DNA of 64,000 bases from Arthrobacter sp. FB24. Lineage in GTDB: Bacteria; Actinomycetota; Actinomycetes; Actinomycetales; Micrococcaceae. Below the pieces are notes generated by a model, which made no database searches, was not told where the DNA came from, and saw nothing but the letters and a program-made list of their open reading frames with translations. Made by a program: the position numbers and the translations under genes. The stretch is from the NCBI RefSeq assembly GCF_000196235.1, contig NC_008541.1, forward strand, positions 2,666,001-2,730,000, in the 5' to 3' direction. The stretch's first letter is position 1. Each line of letters starts with the position of its first letter. This document shows positions 1 through 8,093 of this stretch, in pieces.

Positions 1-454
1 TTCCCAGGGGCACAGCGTAGATCCCGCCGTCGTCTCCTGTGCCGGCAGCTTTGGCGGCCTCGTTGTACAACTTCCAGTCGTCCCATTTTTCGAGATACCC
101 GTCCAGTTTCAGGAGGTATCCGGCGTCGACATCGGACCTCACTTTGAAGGTGTCCTCGTAAAAGACGTCCGGGGCGGTCTCGGACGACCGGAGGGCCAGC
201 GCCAGCTTGGTGCCGTAGTCGTCATCGTTGGCCTCGATGGGCTGCAGCTCCACTTTGGTGCCCTGGTTGGCAGCTTCGAAGTCCTTCTTGGCGTCCTTGA
301 ACAAGGTGTCCAGGGCAGAAAACGAGTCAGTCTTCTGGTAGACGATCTTCAGGGTCCGGTCTTCGGCGGCCGGTTTCTCCGCGGAGCAGGCTGATGTGGC
401 CAGCAGCGCTGCCGCCGACATCAGCGCCGCAAGTATTTTGGCAGGGCGGTGCAT
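1..454 (-). CDS. Extracellular solute-binding lipoprotein of an ABC transporter (family 1, sugar type), 5' part
   Basis: This is the N-terminal half of a periplasmic-type binding protein; the rest lies off the left edge. Reading leftward from an ATG at 454, the protein starts with a lipoprotein signal peptide (MHRPAKILAALMS..., lipobox LATSAC, Cys23). The following residues resemble family 1 sugar-binding proteins (TLKIVYQKTDSFSALDT, later EAAPDVFYEDTF-like). A GGAG ribosome site sits just upstream of the ATG. The ROK regulator gene lies 117 nt upstream on the same strand, which suggests a sugar uptake operon under ROK control. The family is clear; the substrate is unknown. Confidence 0.85.
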   Translation of the reverse strand, partial: MHRPAKILAALMSAAALLATSACSAEKPAAEDRTLKIVYQKTDSFSALDTLFKDAKKDFEAANQGTKVELQPIEANDDDYGTKLALALRSSETAPDVFYEDTFKVRSDVDAGYLLKLDGYLEKWDDWKLYNEAAKAAGTGDDGGIYAVPLG

Positions 455-571
455 GACGCTCCAATCTTCGAGCGGCTGCAGCCCCCAATGTCCTCCAGCT
501 GGCCCCAGCCTTTAGCCGATATGCAATTTCAGGTTAGTGCTCCGCACTGACAGGGCAACGGAATGCCGGCG

Positions 572-1825
572 TCAGCCTTCCAGCAGCAAGCGCTGTGCGC
601 GCGGGGCCAGCGTATGCTCCAGCACCAGGCAGGCCGCACCGATGGCTCCGACGTCCTCTCCCACCCCGGTCCCGACAACTTCTATCCCGTGGATCTCGCG
701 GGCTGCGCTGTTGTCTGCCAGCAGTTGGGGAACACGGTCCAGGTACCTCCGTGAGAGGCGCGTCCAGAAGGGGCCGCCGAAGACGACCCTTTCGACGTCG
801 AGGGTGTTCGTGACCACTGCCACGGCCCGGGCGACCAGGACGGCGGAGTGGTCGATGATCTCCCCCGCCTGGCTGTTGCCGGCGTCGGCCTCGTCGCAAA
901 GTTTGGCGAAGCTCTCCTGGATGTCCAGCGCACCGGAGGGATGGCGCACAACCTCCAGCACGCCGGCGGCTTCGGCCTGCGCCACGAGGACCTGCGGGAT
1001 GCTGCTTGACTTCACGCAGCCCCGAAGTCCGCAGTCGCAGGGCGGACCGTCCGGGTCAACAATGATGTGCCCGATTTCACCGGCATTCCCCGAAGTCCCG
1101 CGCACCACTTCATCGTTCAGGACGATGCCGCAGCCGATGCCTGTGCCCATGTACATAAAAATGAAGCTGCCGGAGCCGCTCGGGCCGCCTGCCCAGGTTT
1201 CGGCGACGGCGGCGCTGGTGACGTCCTTGTCCACCAGGGTGGACAGTCCGGTGGCCTCCGCGAGGGCATCGCGCAGGGGCACACGGTCCCAGCCCAGCAA
1301 CAGCGGCGGATCCACGACGGTTCCCTCATCCAGGTTGATGGGGCCGGGGGCTGCGACGCCGAGCCCGGCGATCTTGTCCGGGTCGACGCCGGAGGCTGCC
1401 ACCAGGTCCTTGATCTCGGCGGCAATGGTGGCGATGATGCCGTCGGGGTCGCTGGCGCCCGGGGTGTTGATCCGTGAGTGCCTGACGACGGAGCCGACGA
1501 GATCCAGCACCACGAAAGTGGTCACGGCGGGATCGAGGTGGACCCCCACGGCATACATTCCGGCAGGGTTCAACCGGAGGATGGTGCGCGGCTTACCCGG
1601 CCCGCTTCCTTCCTTACCGGCTTCGACGATGAGGTTCTGGTCAAGCAGCCGGCGGGAGATGTTGGAGATGGTTTGCGGGGAGAGCCCTACGATCTGGGCG
1701 AGTTCCACCCGGCTGAGGCCTCCCGAGGACCGGCGGATGGCATCCAAAATCACCGTGAGATTGAAGTCCCCCATACGGGGCAAATTGGTTCCGCGCCTCG
1801 GCGTTGGCGTGCGGATCTCAGTCAC
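572..1825 (-). CDS. ROK family transcriptional regulator
   Basis: This is a sugar-responsive repressor of the NagC/XylR type. A winged helix-turn-helix lies near residues 25-70 (SRVELAQIVGLSPQTISN). A ROK sugar-kinase-like domain follows, with the glycine-rich GTGIGCG segment and the zinc-binding cluster CDCGLRGC. I chose the GTG at 1825 because an AGGGGA ribosome site lies 6 nt upstream. An in-frame ATG ten codons earlier (1855) has no such site. The downstream gene is a sugar ABC binding protein, so it probably regulates that transporter. The effector cannot be read from sequence. Confidence 0.9.
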   Translation of the reverse strand: MTEIRTPTPRRGTNLPRMGDFNLTVILDAIRRSSGGLSRVELAQIVGLSPQTISNISRRLLDQNLIVEAGKEGSGPGKPRTILRLNPAGMYAVGVHLDPAVTTFVVLDLVGSVVRHSRINTPGASDPDGIIATIAAEIKDLVAASGVDPDKIAGLGVAAPGPINLDEGTVVDPPLLLGWDRVPLRDALAEATGLSTLVDKDVTSAAVAETWAGGPSGSGSFIFMYMGTGIGCGIVLNDEVVRGTSGNAGEIGHIIVDPDGPPCDCGLRGCVKSSSIPQVLVAQAEAAGVLEVVRHPSGALDIQESFAKLCDEADAGNSQAGEIIDHSAVLVARAVAVVTNTLDVERVVFGGPFWTRLSRRYLDRVPQLLADNSAAREIHGIEVVGTGVGEDVGAIGAACLVLEHTLAPRAQRLLLEG

Positions 1826-1979
1826 GGATTCCCCTAAACGTCTTCGGTTATGCACTTCTGATGCTTGAATCGTACGTTACCTGCGCGCGCGGCGGTACGC
1901 TCCCACGCGGACTTCCGGGACCGTGCTTTCGCTTCCGGGCGGGACAGCACCGGGCGCGGGCGTCCCGTCACCTGCACCA

Positions 1980-3128
1980 TTACTGGTGCGGAGCGCGTCC
2001 GGTGCTGACGGCCACCGTAAACTTTGCGTTCCTGCCGGCCACGCGGGTGGGGCCGACGTACCGTTCCAGGGCCGGCAGGTACTGCAGGTGGCTGTTGTAC
2101 ACGGTCCAGAGTTCGCCGCCCGGCTCCAGCACCCTTCCGGCGGCCCGGAACATCTTGATTCCCGCCCCCGCGTGGACGCTGGCACCCAGGTGAAAGGGCG
2201 GATTCAGCAGGATGAGGCCGGCGCTGCTGTCCGGGAGCGAGCTCATGGCGTCGTCCTGGAGAACGGTGACCCGGCCCCCGAGTCCGTTGGCTTCCGCTGT
2301 GGCCCGGGCGGAGTCGACGGCGGCCGCCGACTGGTCTGTCGCCGTGACCTTCGATTCCGGATGGCTTTTGGCATACATGGCGGCCAAAATGCCGGTGCCG
2401 CACCCGAGGTCCACCACGTTCCCGGCCGACGGCATGTCAGGCAGGTACCTCAACAGGAACCGTGTCCCGATGTCGAGCTTTGTGCCGGCGAACACCGCAC
2501 CCCGCGCGCAGACGGTGAGTTCCAGTTCGCTGTTGCTTTCGGCGACGGGAAACGGCGGCGGTCCCGTAACGGGCCGGGGGTCCCTGGCAACCAGGACCCT
2601 GGATTTCTGCCGTGCCAACTGTGGCTGGACATCGCTGAAGTGGCGTTGCAGGACGGCGTTCATGCCCAGGCTCATGTGCTTGATCCGGCCGCCTGCCATC
2701 AGGACCGTGTGCGGCGCTGCATAGCGGGCCACGGCGTCGGCCACTTCCTCCAGCTCCGCGAGCGTCTTGGGCAGCTGCAGCAGCACCACGTCGGCGTCGG
2801 CGAAAAGGGCCCGACCAAGCGGCAGCTGCTTAAAGCCGGCGTCCACTCCAAGTGCTGCGGCGTTGTTGCGGAGGGCCCGCTCCCCCGTTATCAGGTCCTG
2901 GTGGACTTGCACCTGCCGGACGCCACCGGCGGCCAGCGCCCCGAGAGTGAGGGCGCCGTAGCGGTCACCCACTACCGCGACTCGGCTGTCCGGGGCGAGC
3001 AGTCCGGCCGCTGTTTCCAGGAGCAGCTTGTCGGTGGCATCCCAGGCCTGCAGGTTGGGGGCTTCGACATCCGGGAACCGGCGCAGACCAGAGAGGACTG
3101 ATTCCAGGGTGTTGTCCGCCACGTCCAA
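1980..3128 (-). CDS. Class I SAM-dependent methyltransferase, RsmC/RlmG-like
   Basis: This is probably an rRNA guanine-N2 methyltransferase. The 382-residue protein has the two-domain layout of RsmC/RlmG. The N-terminal half is a degenerate methyltransferase fold. The C-terminal half carries the SAM motif I DLGCGTG (residues 240-246) and the catalytic NPPF motif (309-312) typical of N-methylation of bases. Translation likely starts at TTG 3128, preceded by GAGGAGAGG at good spacing. The exact rRNA position methylated (G1207 or G1835 in E. coli homologues) cannot be decided here. It stands alone, about 100 nt downstream of the monooxygenase gene. Confidence 0.85.
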   Translation of the reverse strand: MDVADNTLESVLSGLRRFPDVEAPNLQAWDATDKLLLETAAGLLAPDSRVAVVGDRYGALTLGALAAGGVRQVQVHQDLITGERALRNNAAALGVDAGFKQLPLGRALFADADVVLLQLPKTLAELEEVADAVARYAAPHTVLMAGGRIKHMSLGMNAVLQRHFSDVQPQLARQKSRVLVARDPRPVTGPPPFPVAESNSELELTVCARGAVFAGTKLDIGTRFLLRYLPDMPSAGNVVDLGCGTGILAAMYAKSHPESKVTATDQSAAAVDSARATAEANGLGGRVTVLQDDAMSSLPDSSAGLILLNPPFHLGASVHAGAGIKMFRAAGRVLEPGGELWTVYNSHLQYLPALERYVGPTRVAGRNAKFTVAVSTGRAPHQ

Positions 3129-3230
3129 GCTGCCTCTCCTCTGTTCATCGCCATTCGGCTGACAATCGCCGCGCCAGTACTCGCTCCGCCGTCGGGGAAG
3201 GAGCCCCCGACGAAAAGCTACCCGGTAAAC

Positions 3231-4355
3231 CTACCGTGAAACGGCCCCGACCGACGCCGCAGGCACCCGGCCCGGTGGCCGCCCGAGCATCCTCACGATG
3301 CCGGCCACGGCAGCGCGGCCGGCCCGGTTGGCGCCGATGGTGGACGACGACGGCCCGTAACCCACCAGATGAATCCGTTCGTCCGCTGCCACCCGGGTGC
3401 CGTCCATAACGATGCCCCCGCCGCTGCTGCGAAGGTGCAGCGGGGCAAGGTGTTCCAGCTCGGCCCGGAATCCGGTCGCCCACAGGATCACATCCGCCGC
3501 CAGGAAGGTTCCATCGTCGAGCCGGACGCCGTGGGGCTCTATTGCGGTGAACATCGCGTGCCGGTCCAGGGCGCCGCGCGCGGCGGCCGCCCGCAGCGAA
3601 GGGGTCCAGATCAGTCCCGTGGCTGACACCACGCTCTGCGGAGGAAGTCCCTGCCGGACCCGCTCTTCAACGAGCGCGACGGCGTCGTGCCCCGCCTTGC
3701 GGTCGAATCCCGCATCGCGCCACACCGGTTCCCGTCGGGTGAACCAGCTCGTGGTGGTCACCTGGGATATCTCGTCGAGCAGGCCGACAGCCGATATGCC
3801 GCCGCCAACCACAATGACATGCTTCCCGCGGAATTCCTCTGCCGCCACATAGTCGGCCACGTGCAGCTGCCTGCCCTGGAAGGAGGACTGGCCCGGGTAG
3901 ATGGGCCAGAACGGCCTGGTCCAGGTGCCTGTGGCATTGATGACCGCCCGCGTGGACCAGTCGCCGGCAGAGGTTTCGATTCTGAGCCGCCCGGAAGGGG
4001 CGCCATCTTCCCGGGATACCGAGCGGACTTTCACGGGCCGGACGATGTTCAGTCCGAGTTCTTCCTCGTAGTCCCCGAAGTAGCGTGAAAGGAATCCTGA
4101 ACTTGGCTCAGCCGGGTCGACTTCCGGCTGGGGAATGCCCGGCAGGTCGCTGATGCCGTTGACGGTGGCCATCCTGAGGCTTTGCCAGCGGTGGCGCCAG
4201 GCCCCGCCGGGTCCGGCTTCGGCGTCCAGCACCACGTACGATCCCGCGGAGCCCTGCACGACGGCGGGACCGGCGGTCCTTCCGGCGGGCAGGAAGCCGC
4301 GCCGCTGCAAGTGGTAGGCAGCCGACAGACCGGCCTGGCCCGCACCAATCACCAC
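3231..4355 (-). CDS. FAD-dependent flavin-containing monooxygenase
   Basis: This is a class B flavoprotein monooxygenase or close relative. An FAD-binding GAGQAG motif sits at the N-terminus. The fingerprint FxGxxxHxxxY (FQGRQLHVADY) follows, then an NADPH-binding VVGGGISAVG motif. The ATG motif near the C-terminus (LWATGFR) is also typical. The start is uncertain: the first GTG codons of the frame (4355, 4352) begin almost on the Rossmann strand, the in-frame stop upstream is the PhnA gene's own TAG at 4410, and no strong ribosome site is visible. It is likely translationally coupled to the PhnA gene. The substrate is unknown. Confidence 0.85.
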   Translation of the reverse strand: MVIGAGQAGLSAAYHLQRRGFLPAGRTAGPAVVQGSAGSYVVLDAEAGPGGAWRHRWQSLRMATVNGISDLPGIPQPEVDPAEPSSGFLSRYFGDYEEELGLNIVRPVKVRSVSREDGAPSGRLRIETSAGDWSTRAVINATGTWTRPFWPIYPGQSSFQGRQLHVADYVAAEEFRGKHVIVVGGGISAVGLLDEISQVTTTSWFTRREPVWRDAGFDRKAGHDAVALVEERVRQGLPPQSVVSATGLIWTPSLRAAAARGALDRHAMFTAIEPHGVRLDDGTFLAADVILWATGFRAELEHLAPLHLRSSGGGIVMDGTRVAADERIHLVGYGPSSSTIGANRAGRAAVAGIVRMLGRPPGRVPAASVGAVSR

Positions 4356-4409
4356 TACATCTGCGGCGTGCAGTTCCGCCGCCTGGGCATATGGGATCCC
4401 GGGACCCGC

Positions 4410-4760
4410 CTAGACCTTTTTGACCACACTGGACTTCAGCTGCATGGGGCCGACGCCGTCCACCTTGCAGTCGATGTCGTGGTCCCCCACGCCGTCCATG
4501 AGCCGGATGCCGCGTACTTTCGTCCCCACCTTGATGACTGTGGAGCTTCCCTTGATCTTCAGGTCCTTGATGACAGTCACGGTGTCTCCGTCGGCGAGGA
4601 CGTTGCCTACCGCGTCCTTGATGACAGCGTCCGCCGCCTCTGGCGTCTCCGAGGTCTCGGCGGACCACTCGTGTGCGCATTCAGGGCAGACCAGCAGCGC
4701 TCCCATTTCATAGGTGTACTCACTGGAGCATTCAGGGCAGGGCGGAAGGGATTCGTTCAC
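4410..4760 (-). CDS. yjdM: PhnA/YjdM zinc-ribbon domain protein
   Basis: This 116-residue protein belongs to the PhnA (YjdM) family. It has an N-terminal zinc ribbon (CPEC near residues 8-11 and CPEC near 25-28) followed by the conserved PhnA core ([25 protein letters not shown]). Despite the phosphonate-derived name, the family has no established role in phosphonate breakdown; its function is unknown. Translation starts at GTG 4760. A TAATAT hexamer lies exactly 6 nt upstream, so the mRNA may be leaderless, although GGGAGC could also act as a weak ribosome site. The monooxygenase gene follows directly and is probably cotranscribed. Confidence 0.9.
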   Translation of the reverse strand: MNESLPPCPECSSEYTYEMGALLVCPECAHEWSAETSETPEAADAVIKDAVGNVLADGDTVTVIKDLKIKGSSTVIKVGTKVRGIRLMDGVGDHDIDCKVDGVGPMQLKSSVVKKV

Positions 4761-4766
4761 GCTCCC

Positions 4767-4772
4767 ATATTA
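4767..4772 (-). promoter_or_regulatory. -10 box TAATAT, predicted leaderless start of yjdM
   Basis: TAATAT on the minus strand is followed by exactly 6 nt and then the GTG start codon, so the predicted transcription start falls on the start codon. No good -35 box was seen. Confidence 0.5.
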
Positions 4773-4786
4773 GTCGAGCGTTAAAC

Positions 4787-4818
4787 AGCAGAAGCCGCCC
4801 GATCGGGCGGCTTCTGCT
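4787..4818. terminator. 32-nt perfect palindrome between tRNA-Ala 1 and yjdM
   Basis: Two 14-nt arms (AGCAGAAGCCGCCC and its complement) surround GATC. It lies 15 nt past the 3' end of the first tRNA-Ala and just upstream of the yjdM promoter. The minus strand has a T run before the hairpin rather than after it, so it is not a textbook intrinsic terminator. It probably still ends or trims the tRNA transcript. Confidence 0.55.
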
Positions 4819-4833
4819 CTGAAAAAAACAGAG

Positions 4834-4906
4834 TGGAGCTGAGGGGACTCGAACCCCTGACCCCCTGCATGCCATGCAGGTGCGCTACCAGCTGCGCCAC
4901 AGCCCC
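4834..4906 (-). tRNA. tRNA-Ala (anticodon GGC), copy 1
   Basis: The minus-strand cloverleaf is 73 nt: acceptor arms GGGGCTG/CAGCTCC, discriminator A, anticodon loop ATGGCAT on a CCTGC/GCAGG stem, and T-arm GGTTCGAGTCC. CCA is not encoded. The gene body is identical to copy 2 at 5102-5174. Confidence 0.97.
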
Positions 4907-4949
4907 AAACTTTGTTTCTTCCGGATCGATCTCCGTAAGCAACTTGATT

Positions 4950-4979
4950 ATCTTAAACCACAATTGTGTAAGACGCCAA
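4950..4979 (-). promoter_or_regulatory. Promoter of tRNA-Ala copy 1
   Basis: On the minus strand, -35 TTGGCG (4974-4979) and -10 TAAGAT (4950-4955) are separated by 18 nt. The predicted start is about 37 nt before the tRNA. The second copy has the same arrangement. Confidence 0.65.
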
Positions 4980-5057
4980 TTCGGGTCCGGAACCCTGTAC
5001 CGGTCCGCCGTAGGTGGTGGTAACGCCGACGGTAAGCGAGGAAAACAGGGCAGGACA

Positions 5058-5094
5058 CAAAAACGTCCGCCGGAATCTTTCGATTCCGGCGGAC
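5058..5094 (-). terminator. Rho-independent terminator of tRNA-Ala copy 2
   Basis: A 13-bp perfect stem (GTCCGCCGGAATC and its complement) has a 4-nt loop. On the minus strand it is followed by GTTTTTGTG. It lies 8 nt past the tRNA 3' end. Confidence 0.85.
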
Positions 5095-5101
5095 CCTTGG
5101 G

Positions 5102-5174
5102 TGGAGCTGAGGGGACTCGAACCCCTGACCCCCTGCATGCCATGCAGGTGCGCTACCAGCTGCGCCACAGCCCC
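5102..5174 (-). tRNA. tRNA-Ala (anticodon GGC), copy 2
   Basis: This is the same 73-nt cloverleaf as copy 1, with anticodon GGC in loop ATGGCAT and no encoded CCA. It has its own promoter and its own terminator, so the two copies are separate transcription units. Confidence 0.97.
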
Positions 5175-5254
5175 GAATTTTCATTGCTCCGGCACCTTCA
5201 GTCTTCACTGTAGGGCCCGGTTCTGCGTCCGGATCTCTCCGAAGCAACTCAAAT

Positions 5255-5284
5255 ATCTTAGAACAGCCGTTCCGAAAATTCCAA
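5255..5284 (-). promoter_or_regulatory. Promoter of tRNA-Ala copy 2
   Basis: On the minus strand, -35 TTGGAA (5279-5284) and -10 TAAGAT (5255-5260) are separated by 18 nt. The sequence after the -10 (AGTTGCTT..CGGAGA..ATCCGG) resembles that after copy 1, showing that promoter and gene were duplicated together. Confidence 0.6.
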
Positions 5285-5313
5285 ATCGGGCATATTCGGT
5301 GGCCGACTCAGGA

Positions 5314-5715
5314 TTACTCGCTGTCCGAGGAGACGGCCGCTTTGGCGGACGTGTCTTCCCCGAGCTGGAGATCCACCACGGGGCAGTCCTTCCACAGGCG
5401 CTCCAGGGCATAGAACACGCGGTCTTCCTCGTGCTGGACGTGGATCACGACGTCGGAGTAGTCCAACAGGACCCAGCGTCCGCCGGAACGGCCCTCGCGG
5501 CGGACAGGACGGAGATCCTGCTTGCCCAGTTCCTCTTCGATGCCGTCGACGATCGCGTTGACCTGGCGCTCACTGGGTGCAGAGGCAATCAGGAAGACGT
5601 CGGCCAGGGCCAGCCGCTCGCTGACGTCCAGGCCAACAATGTCCTGGGCTATTTTGTCCGCTGCAGCGCGCGCGGCGACGCGGGCTATGGCGATGGATGA
5701 ATCGGTTGCAGTCAC
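5314..5715 (-). CDS. rsfS: Ribosome silencing factor RsfS
   Basis: RsfS binds uL14 on the 50S subunit and blocks subunit joining when nutrients are scarce. The 133-residue protein has the family core with DVFLIASAPSERQVNAIVDGI, the GRWVLLDYSDVVIHV strand region and a C-terminal FYALERLW helix. Translation starts at GTG 5715 after AAGGAG. It lies downstream of nadD, the usual bacterial neighbour, with one extra membrane-protein gene inserted between them. Confidence 0.97.
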   Translation of the reverse strand: MTATDSSIAIARVAARAAADKIAQDIVGLDVSERLALADVFLIASAPSERQVNAIVDGIEEELGKQDLRPVRREGRSGGRWVLLDYSDVVIHVQHEEDRVFYALERLWKDCPVVDLQLGEDTSAKAAVSSDSE

Positions 5716-5750
5716 GGGACTCCTTGTAGTGGTTTAAAGCTATGTAGGTT

Positions 5751-5773
5751 CGGCGCCGTTGATGTCGGCGCCG
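5751..5773. terminator. Small hairpin between two operon genes
   Basis: CGGCGCCG is repeated on both sides of TTGATGT, forming an 8-bp GC stem about 45 nt past the stop of the membrane-protein gene and upstream of rsfS. There is no T run. It may only slow polymerase or process mRNA. Confidence 0.3.
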
Positions 5774-5817
5774 TCATGCGTGAGGATGGCGGCGCGCTGA
5801 TGCGCCGGTGCGGCGGG

Positions 5818-7107
5818 TCAGGGCGTCAAGCCGCTGATGATCATGGTGACGCCTGCAATCAGTGCGACGATCCCCAGTGCGAGGACCGCGAGCTGCAGCA
5901 GCCGGATACGGTGTGCCCTGCCCAGGCCGGCAGTGACAGCGTCGAGCGGTTCCAGGCCGTAGGCGGTGTTGGCGGCGACACGCGGCTTGTCCACGAAATT
6001 CTCGCCGGTTTCAGCAGCCCAGGGCTCACCAGCGGCGGATGCCTGGACTGCCGACGCAGGATCGGCTGCGGCCTGAGCGGCTGCCTCAGCACGGGCAAGC
6101 ACTCCGGCCCGGCCTGTCGCCGGCCGGGCGGTCCGCTTCGCGGGGCCTGCCTTGCGTGCACCCTTGGTGCCGGCTGGCTGCAGCCGCGGACCGGGGTTGG
6201 TGACCACCGGCACGTACGAAGTGGCAGGCTTTTTCATCACCGGCCGGTCAATTCCTGGAACCTTCTCGAACTCCAGCGGCGTGACCATCGCAAGGTTGCT
6301 GACGGCTGATGGTTCGGTCTTCGGGTGGGCGGGCTGGCTGGCCTGCTCGGCCAGCTTCTGCTTGGCCATGGCCCGTTTGTTCAGGATGGCGGCACGCTCG
6401 GCCAGCGCGATCTGCTCCGCGAGGATCTCCGGGTCCACCGCTTCGGGGTCGTTCGCCGCGATGTGCTCCATCTTGGCAATCTGGTTCCTGGCCTGTTCGG
6501 CGATGAGTGACCGCGCCGCGAGTGCCTGTTCCACAGTCATGCCCTCAGGAAGCTTGCTTTCCGCGTTGGCCTCCGGGGAGTCGGCCTGCGGAGCTGCTGC
6601 CTGCGAGGCCCCCTTCGGCGACGAGGGCTGCCCTGGCCGGACCTGCGGCGCAGACTGTCCCGGCCGGGCCTGCGGCACGGTGCGCTGGGCGGAAGTGCGG
6701 GCTGGCGGGACGATCAGGTTCGCGGCCGTAGCCGGCGCGGCCTCGGCTTGGAGCTGCTGGAGGCGGAGCTGGCGGCGCGTGGGCGGACCGCCACCGGAGA
6801 GCCGCTCCTCCTTCTCCGCGAGTTCCTTGATGGTGCGAAGGGCGGCACGGTCGCGCGCCCGGCTTTGCGATGACCGCTCGGATCCCGACGGTGTGCGGAC
6901 GGAGTCGACGGGGCCGGGAGCCACACGGCGGATGCGGCCGGTGCCATCCTCCCTGGCGGGTGCCGGTGTTCCGTTCCCGGGCGCGTTTGAGGCAGGGGGA
7001 ACCGGACCCGGGGCAGAGGGCCCCGTGTCCTGGCGTGATTCCGCGCGCTCATCTCTGGCCTGCCGCAATTCGCGGCGGCTGCGGAGGGGAGGCTGTTCCT
7101 GGCTCAT
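5818..7107 (-). CDS. Conserved hypothetical, long disordered region plus one C-terminal membrane helix
   Basis: I do not recognise a named domain. The 429-residue product begins with a charged stretch (RSRRELRQARDERAESR), then a long Pro/Ala/Gly-rich low-complexity part, a predicted coiled coil near residues 190-255 (EQALAARSLIAEQARNQIAK onward), more low-complexity sequence, and one hydrophobic helix at the extreme C-terminus (LLQLAVLALGIVALIAGVTM). It therefore looks like a tail-anchored membrane protein with a large cytoplasmic arm. It lies 8 nt after nadD and about 100 nt before rsfS and is surely cotranscribed with them. Confidence 0.8.
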   Translation of the reverse strand: MSQEQPPLRSRRELRQARDERAESRQDTGPSAPGPVPPASNAPGNGTPAPAREDGTGRIRRVAPGPVDSVRTPSGSERSSQSRARDRAALRTIKELAEKEERLSGGGPPTRRQLRLQQLQAEAAPATAANLIVPPARTSAQRTVPQARPGQSAPQVRPGQPSSPKGASQAAAPQADSPEANAESKLPEGMTVEQALAARSLIAEQARNQIAKMEHIAANDPEAVDPEILAEQIALAERAAILNKRAMAKQKLAEQASQPAHPKTEPSAVSNLAMVTPLEFEKVPGIDRPVMKKPATSYVPVVTNPGPRLQPAGTKGARKAGPAKRTARPATGRAGVLARAEAAAQAAADPASAVQASAAGEPWAAETGENFVDKPRVAANTAYGLEPLDAVTAGLGRAHRIRLLQLAVLALGIVALIAGVTMIISGLTP

Positions 7108-7115
7108 CTAACAAC

Positions 7116-7736
7116 TCACTCGGTACTGGCTGGTTCGTGTAACTCGGTAAGTGCGGCACTGGGGCCGGGGTCGGCATGCCCGGCGTACAGGCCGTATTTC
7201 GCAATATATTGGACCACCCCGTCGGGTACGAGGTACCAGACCGGGTTCCCGGCCGCCACGCGCGTCCTGCAGTCAGTGGAGGAAATCGCCATGGCCGGGA
7301 CTTCCAGGAGGCTGACGTCTTTCCTGCCCATCCCGTCGAGGACGTGCCCCGGCCGGGTCACACCAACGAAATGCGCTAGCGACCACAATTCATCGATGTT
7401 CTTCCAGGACAGGATTTGCGCCATGGCGTCCGCGCCGGTGATGAAGAAAAGGTCCGCATCCGGCCGTTGCGTGCGCAGGTCCCGCAGGGTGTCGATGGTG
7501 TAAGTGGGGCCGGGACGGTCCACATCGACCCTGCTGACGGTGAACCTGGGGTTGGACGCCGTGGCAATGACAGTCATCAGGTACCGGTGCTCCGGTTCGC
7601 TGACCTTCTTGCTCATCTTCTGCCACGGCTGGCCGGTCGGTACGAATACCACTTCGTCGAGGCCGAACTTCGCCGCAACTTCGCTGGCCGCAACAAGGTG
7701 GCCGTGATGGATGGGATCAAATGTCCCACCCATCAC
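7116..7736 (-). CDS. nadD: Nicotinate-nucleotide adenylyltransferase
   Basis: NadD makes deamido-NAD from nicotinate mononucleotide and ATP in NAD synthesis. The N-terminal nucleotidyltransferase motif [11 protein letters not shown] (HxGH) and the C-terminal SSTxxR region ([10 protein letters not shown]) are both present, with FFITGADAM between. The start is uncertain: ATG 7736 is used here, but the frame stays open upstream (AKRRLRLGV) to about the stop of the preceding small gene, and GTG 7739 is equally possible. Homologues often begin a few residues before GGTFDP. It is part of the obgE-proB-proA-nadD-rsfS block. Confidence 0.95.
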   Translation of the reverse strand: MMGGTFDPIHHGHLVAASEVAAKFGLDEVVFVPTGQPWQKMSKKVSEPEHRYLMTVIATASNPRFTVSRVDVDRPGPTYTIDTLRDLRTQRPDADLFFITGADAMAQILSWKNIDELWSLAHFVGVTRPGHVLDGMGRKDVSLLEVPAMAISSTDCRTRVAAGNPVWYLVPDGVVQYIAKYGLYAGHADPGPSAALTELHEPASTE

Positions 7737-7788
7737 ACCTAAACGCAGGCGACGCTTGGCGCCACGCCGCTTCAGGACCGCAGTGATG

Positions 7789-8013
7789 TTAGTGGCCTTG
7801 GCCGTGATCGTGCTTGTTCGGGTGCTGGCGGTGGGGGTCCGAGTGCTCTTCGACGGCCTCGTGCCGGTTGCCCAGGTTGCTGTAGGACAGCGTCACGAAC
7901 ATCAGGACCAGCATGATCGCAAAGATCGACACGCCAAAGACCCACGGTTCGGCCCACAGCGGAGCCAGTTCTTCATGTTCGGCGACAGACGCGCCCACCT
8001 GCTGCAACAGCAT
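7789..8013 (-). CDS. Small single-pass membrane protein, conserved position between proA and nadD
   Basis: The 74-residue product starts at ATG 8013, chosen over an ATG seven codons upstream because AGGGGAG sits 3-4 nt before 8013. It has one membrane helix ([19 protein letters not shown]) followed by a hydrophilic, histidine-rich tail ([20 protein letters not shown]). The His/Asp tail could bind metal, but this is only inference. No function is known to me. It is probably cotranscribed with nadD, whose open frame begins close to its stop. Confidence 0.75.
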   Translation of the reverse strand: MLLQQVGASVAEHEELAPLWAEPWVFGVSIFAIMLVLMFVTLSYSNLGNRHEAVEEHSDPHRQHPNKHDHGQGH

Positions 8014-8093
8014 TTTCTCCCCTAAAGAGTTCACACAATGACGACGGCGGTCATTCCCGCCGTTCCGGACTTCTGTTCCATGTTACAGCGTTG

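Noticed and set aside
1980..3128. DNA-modification methyltransferase of a restriction system
   Set aside because: The NPPF motif could suggest this, but the two-domain RsmC/RlmG layout and absence of a nuclease or specificity partner favour rRNA methylation.
4410..4760. Phosphonate utilisation operon
   Set aside because: PhnA-domain proteins are not part of the C-P lyase pathway and no other phn gene is present.
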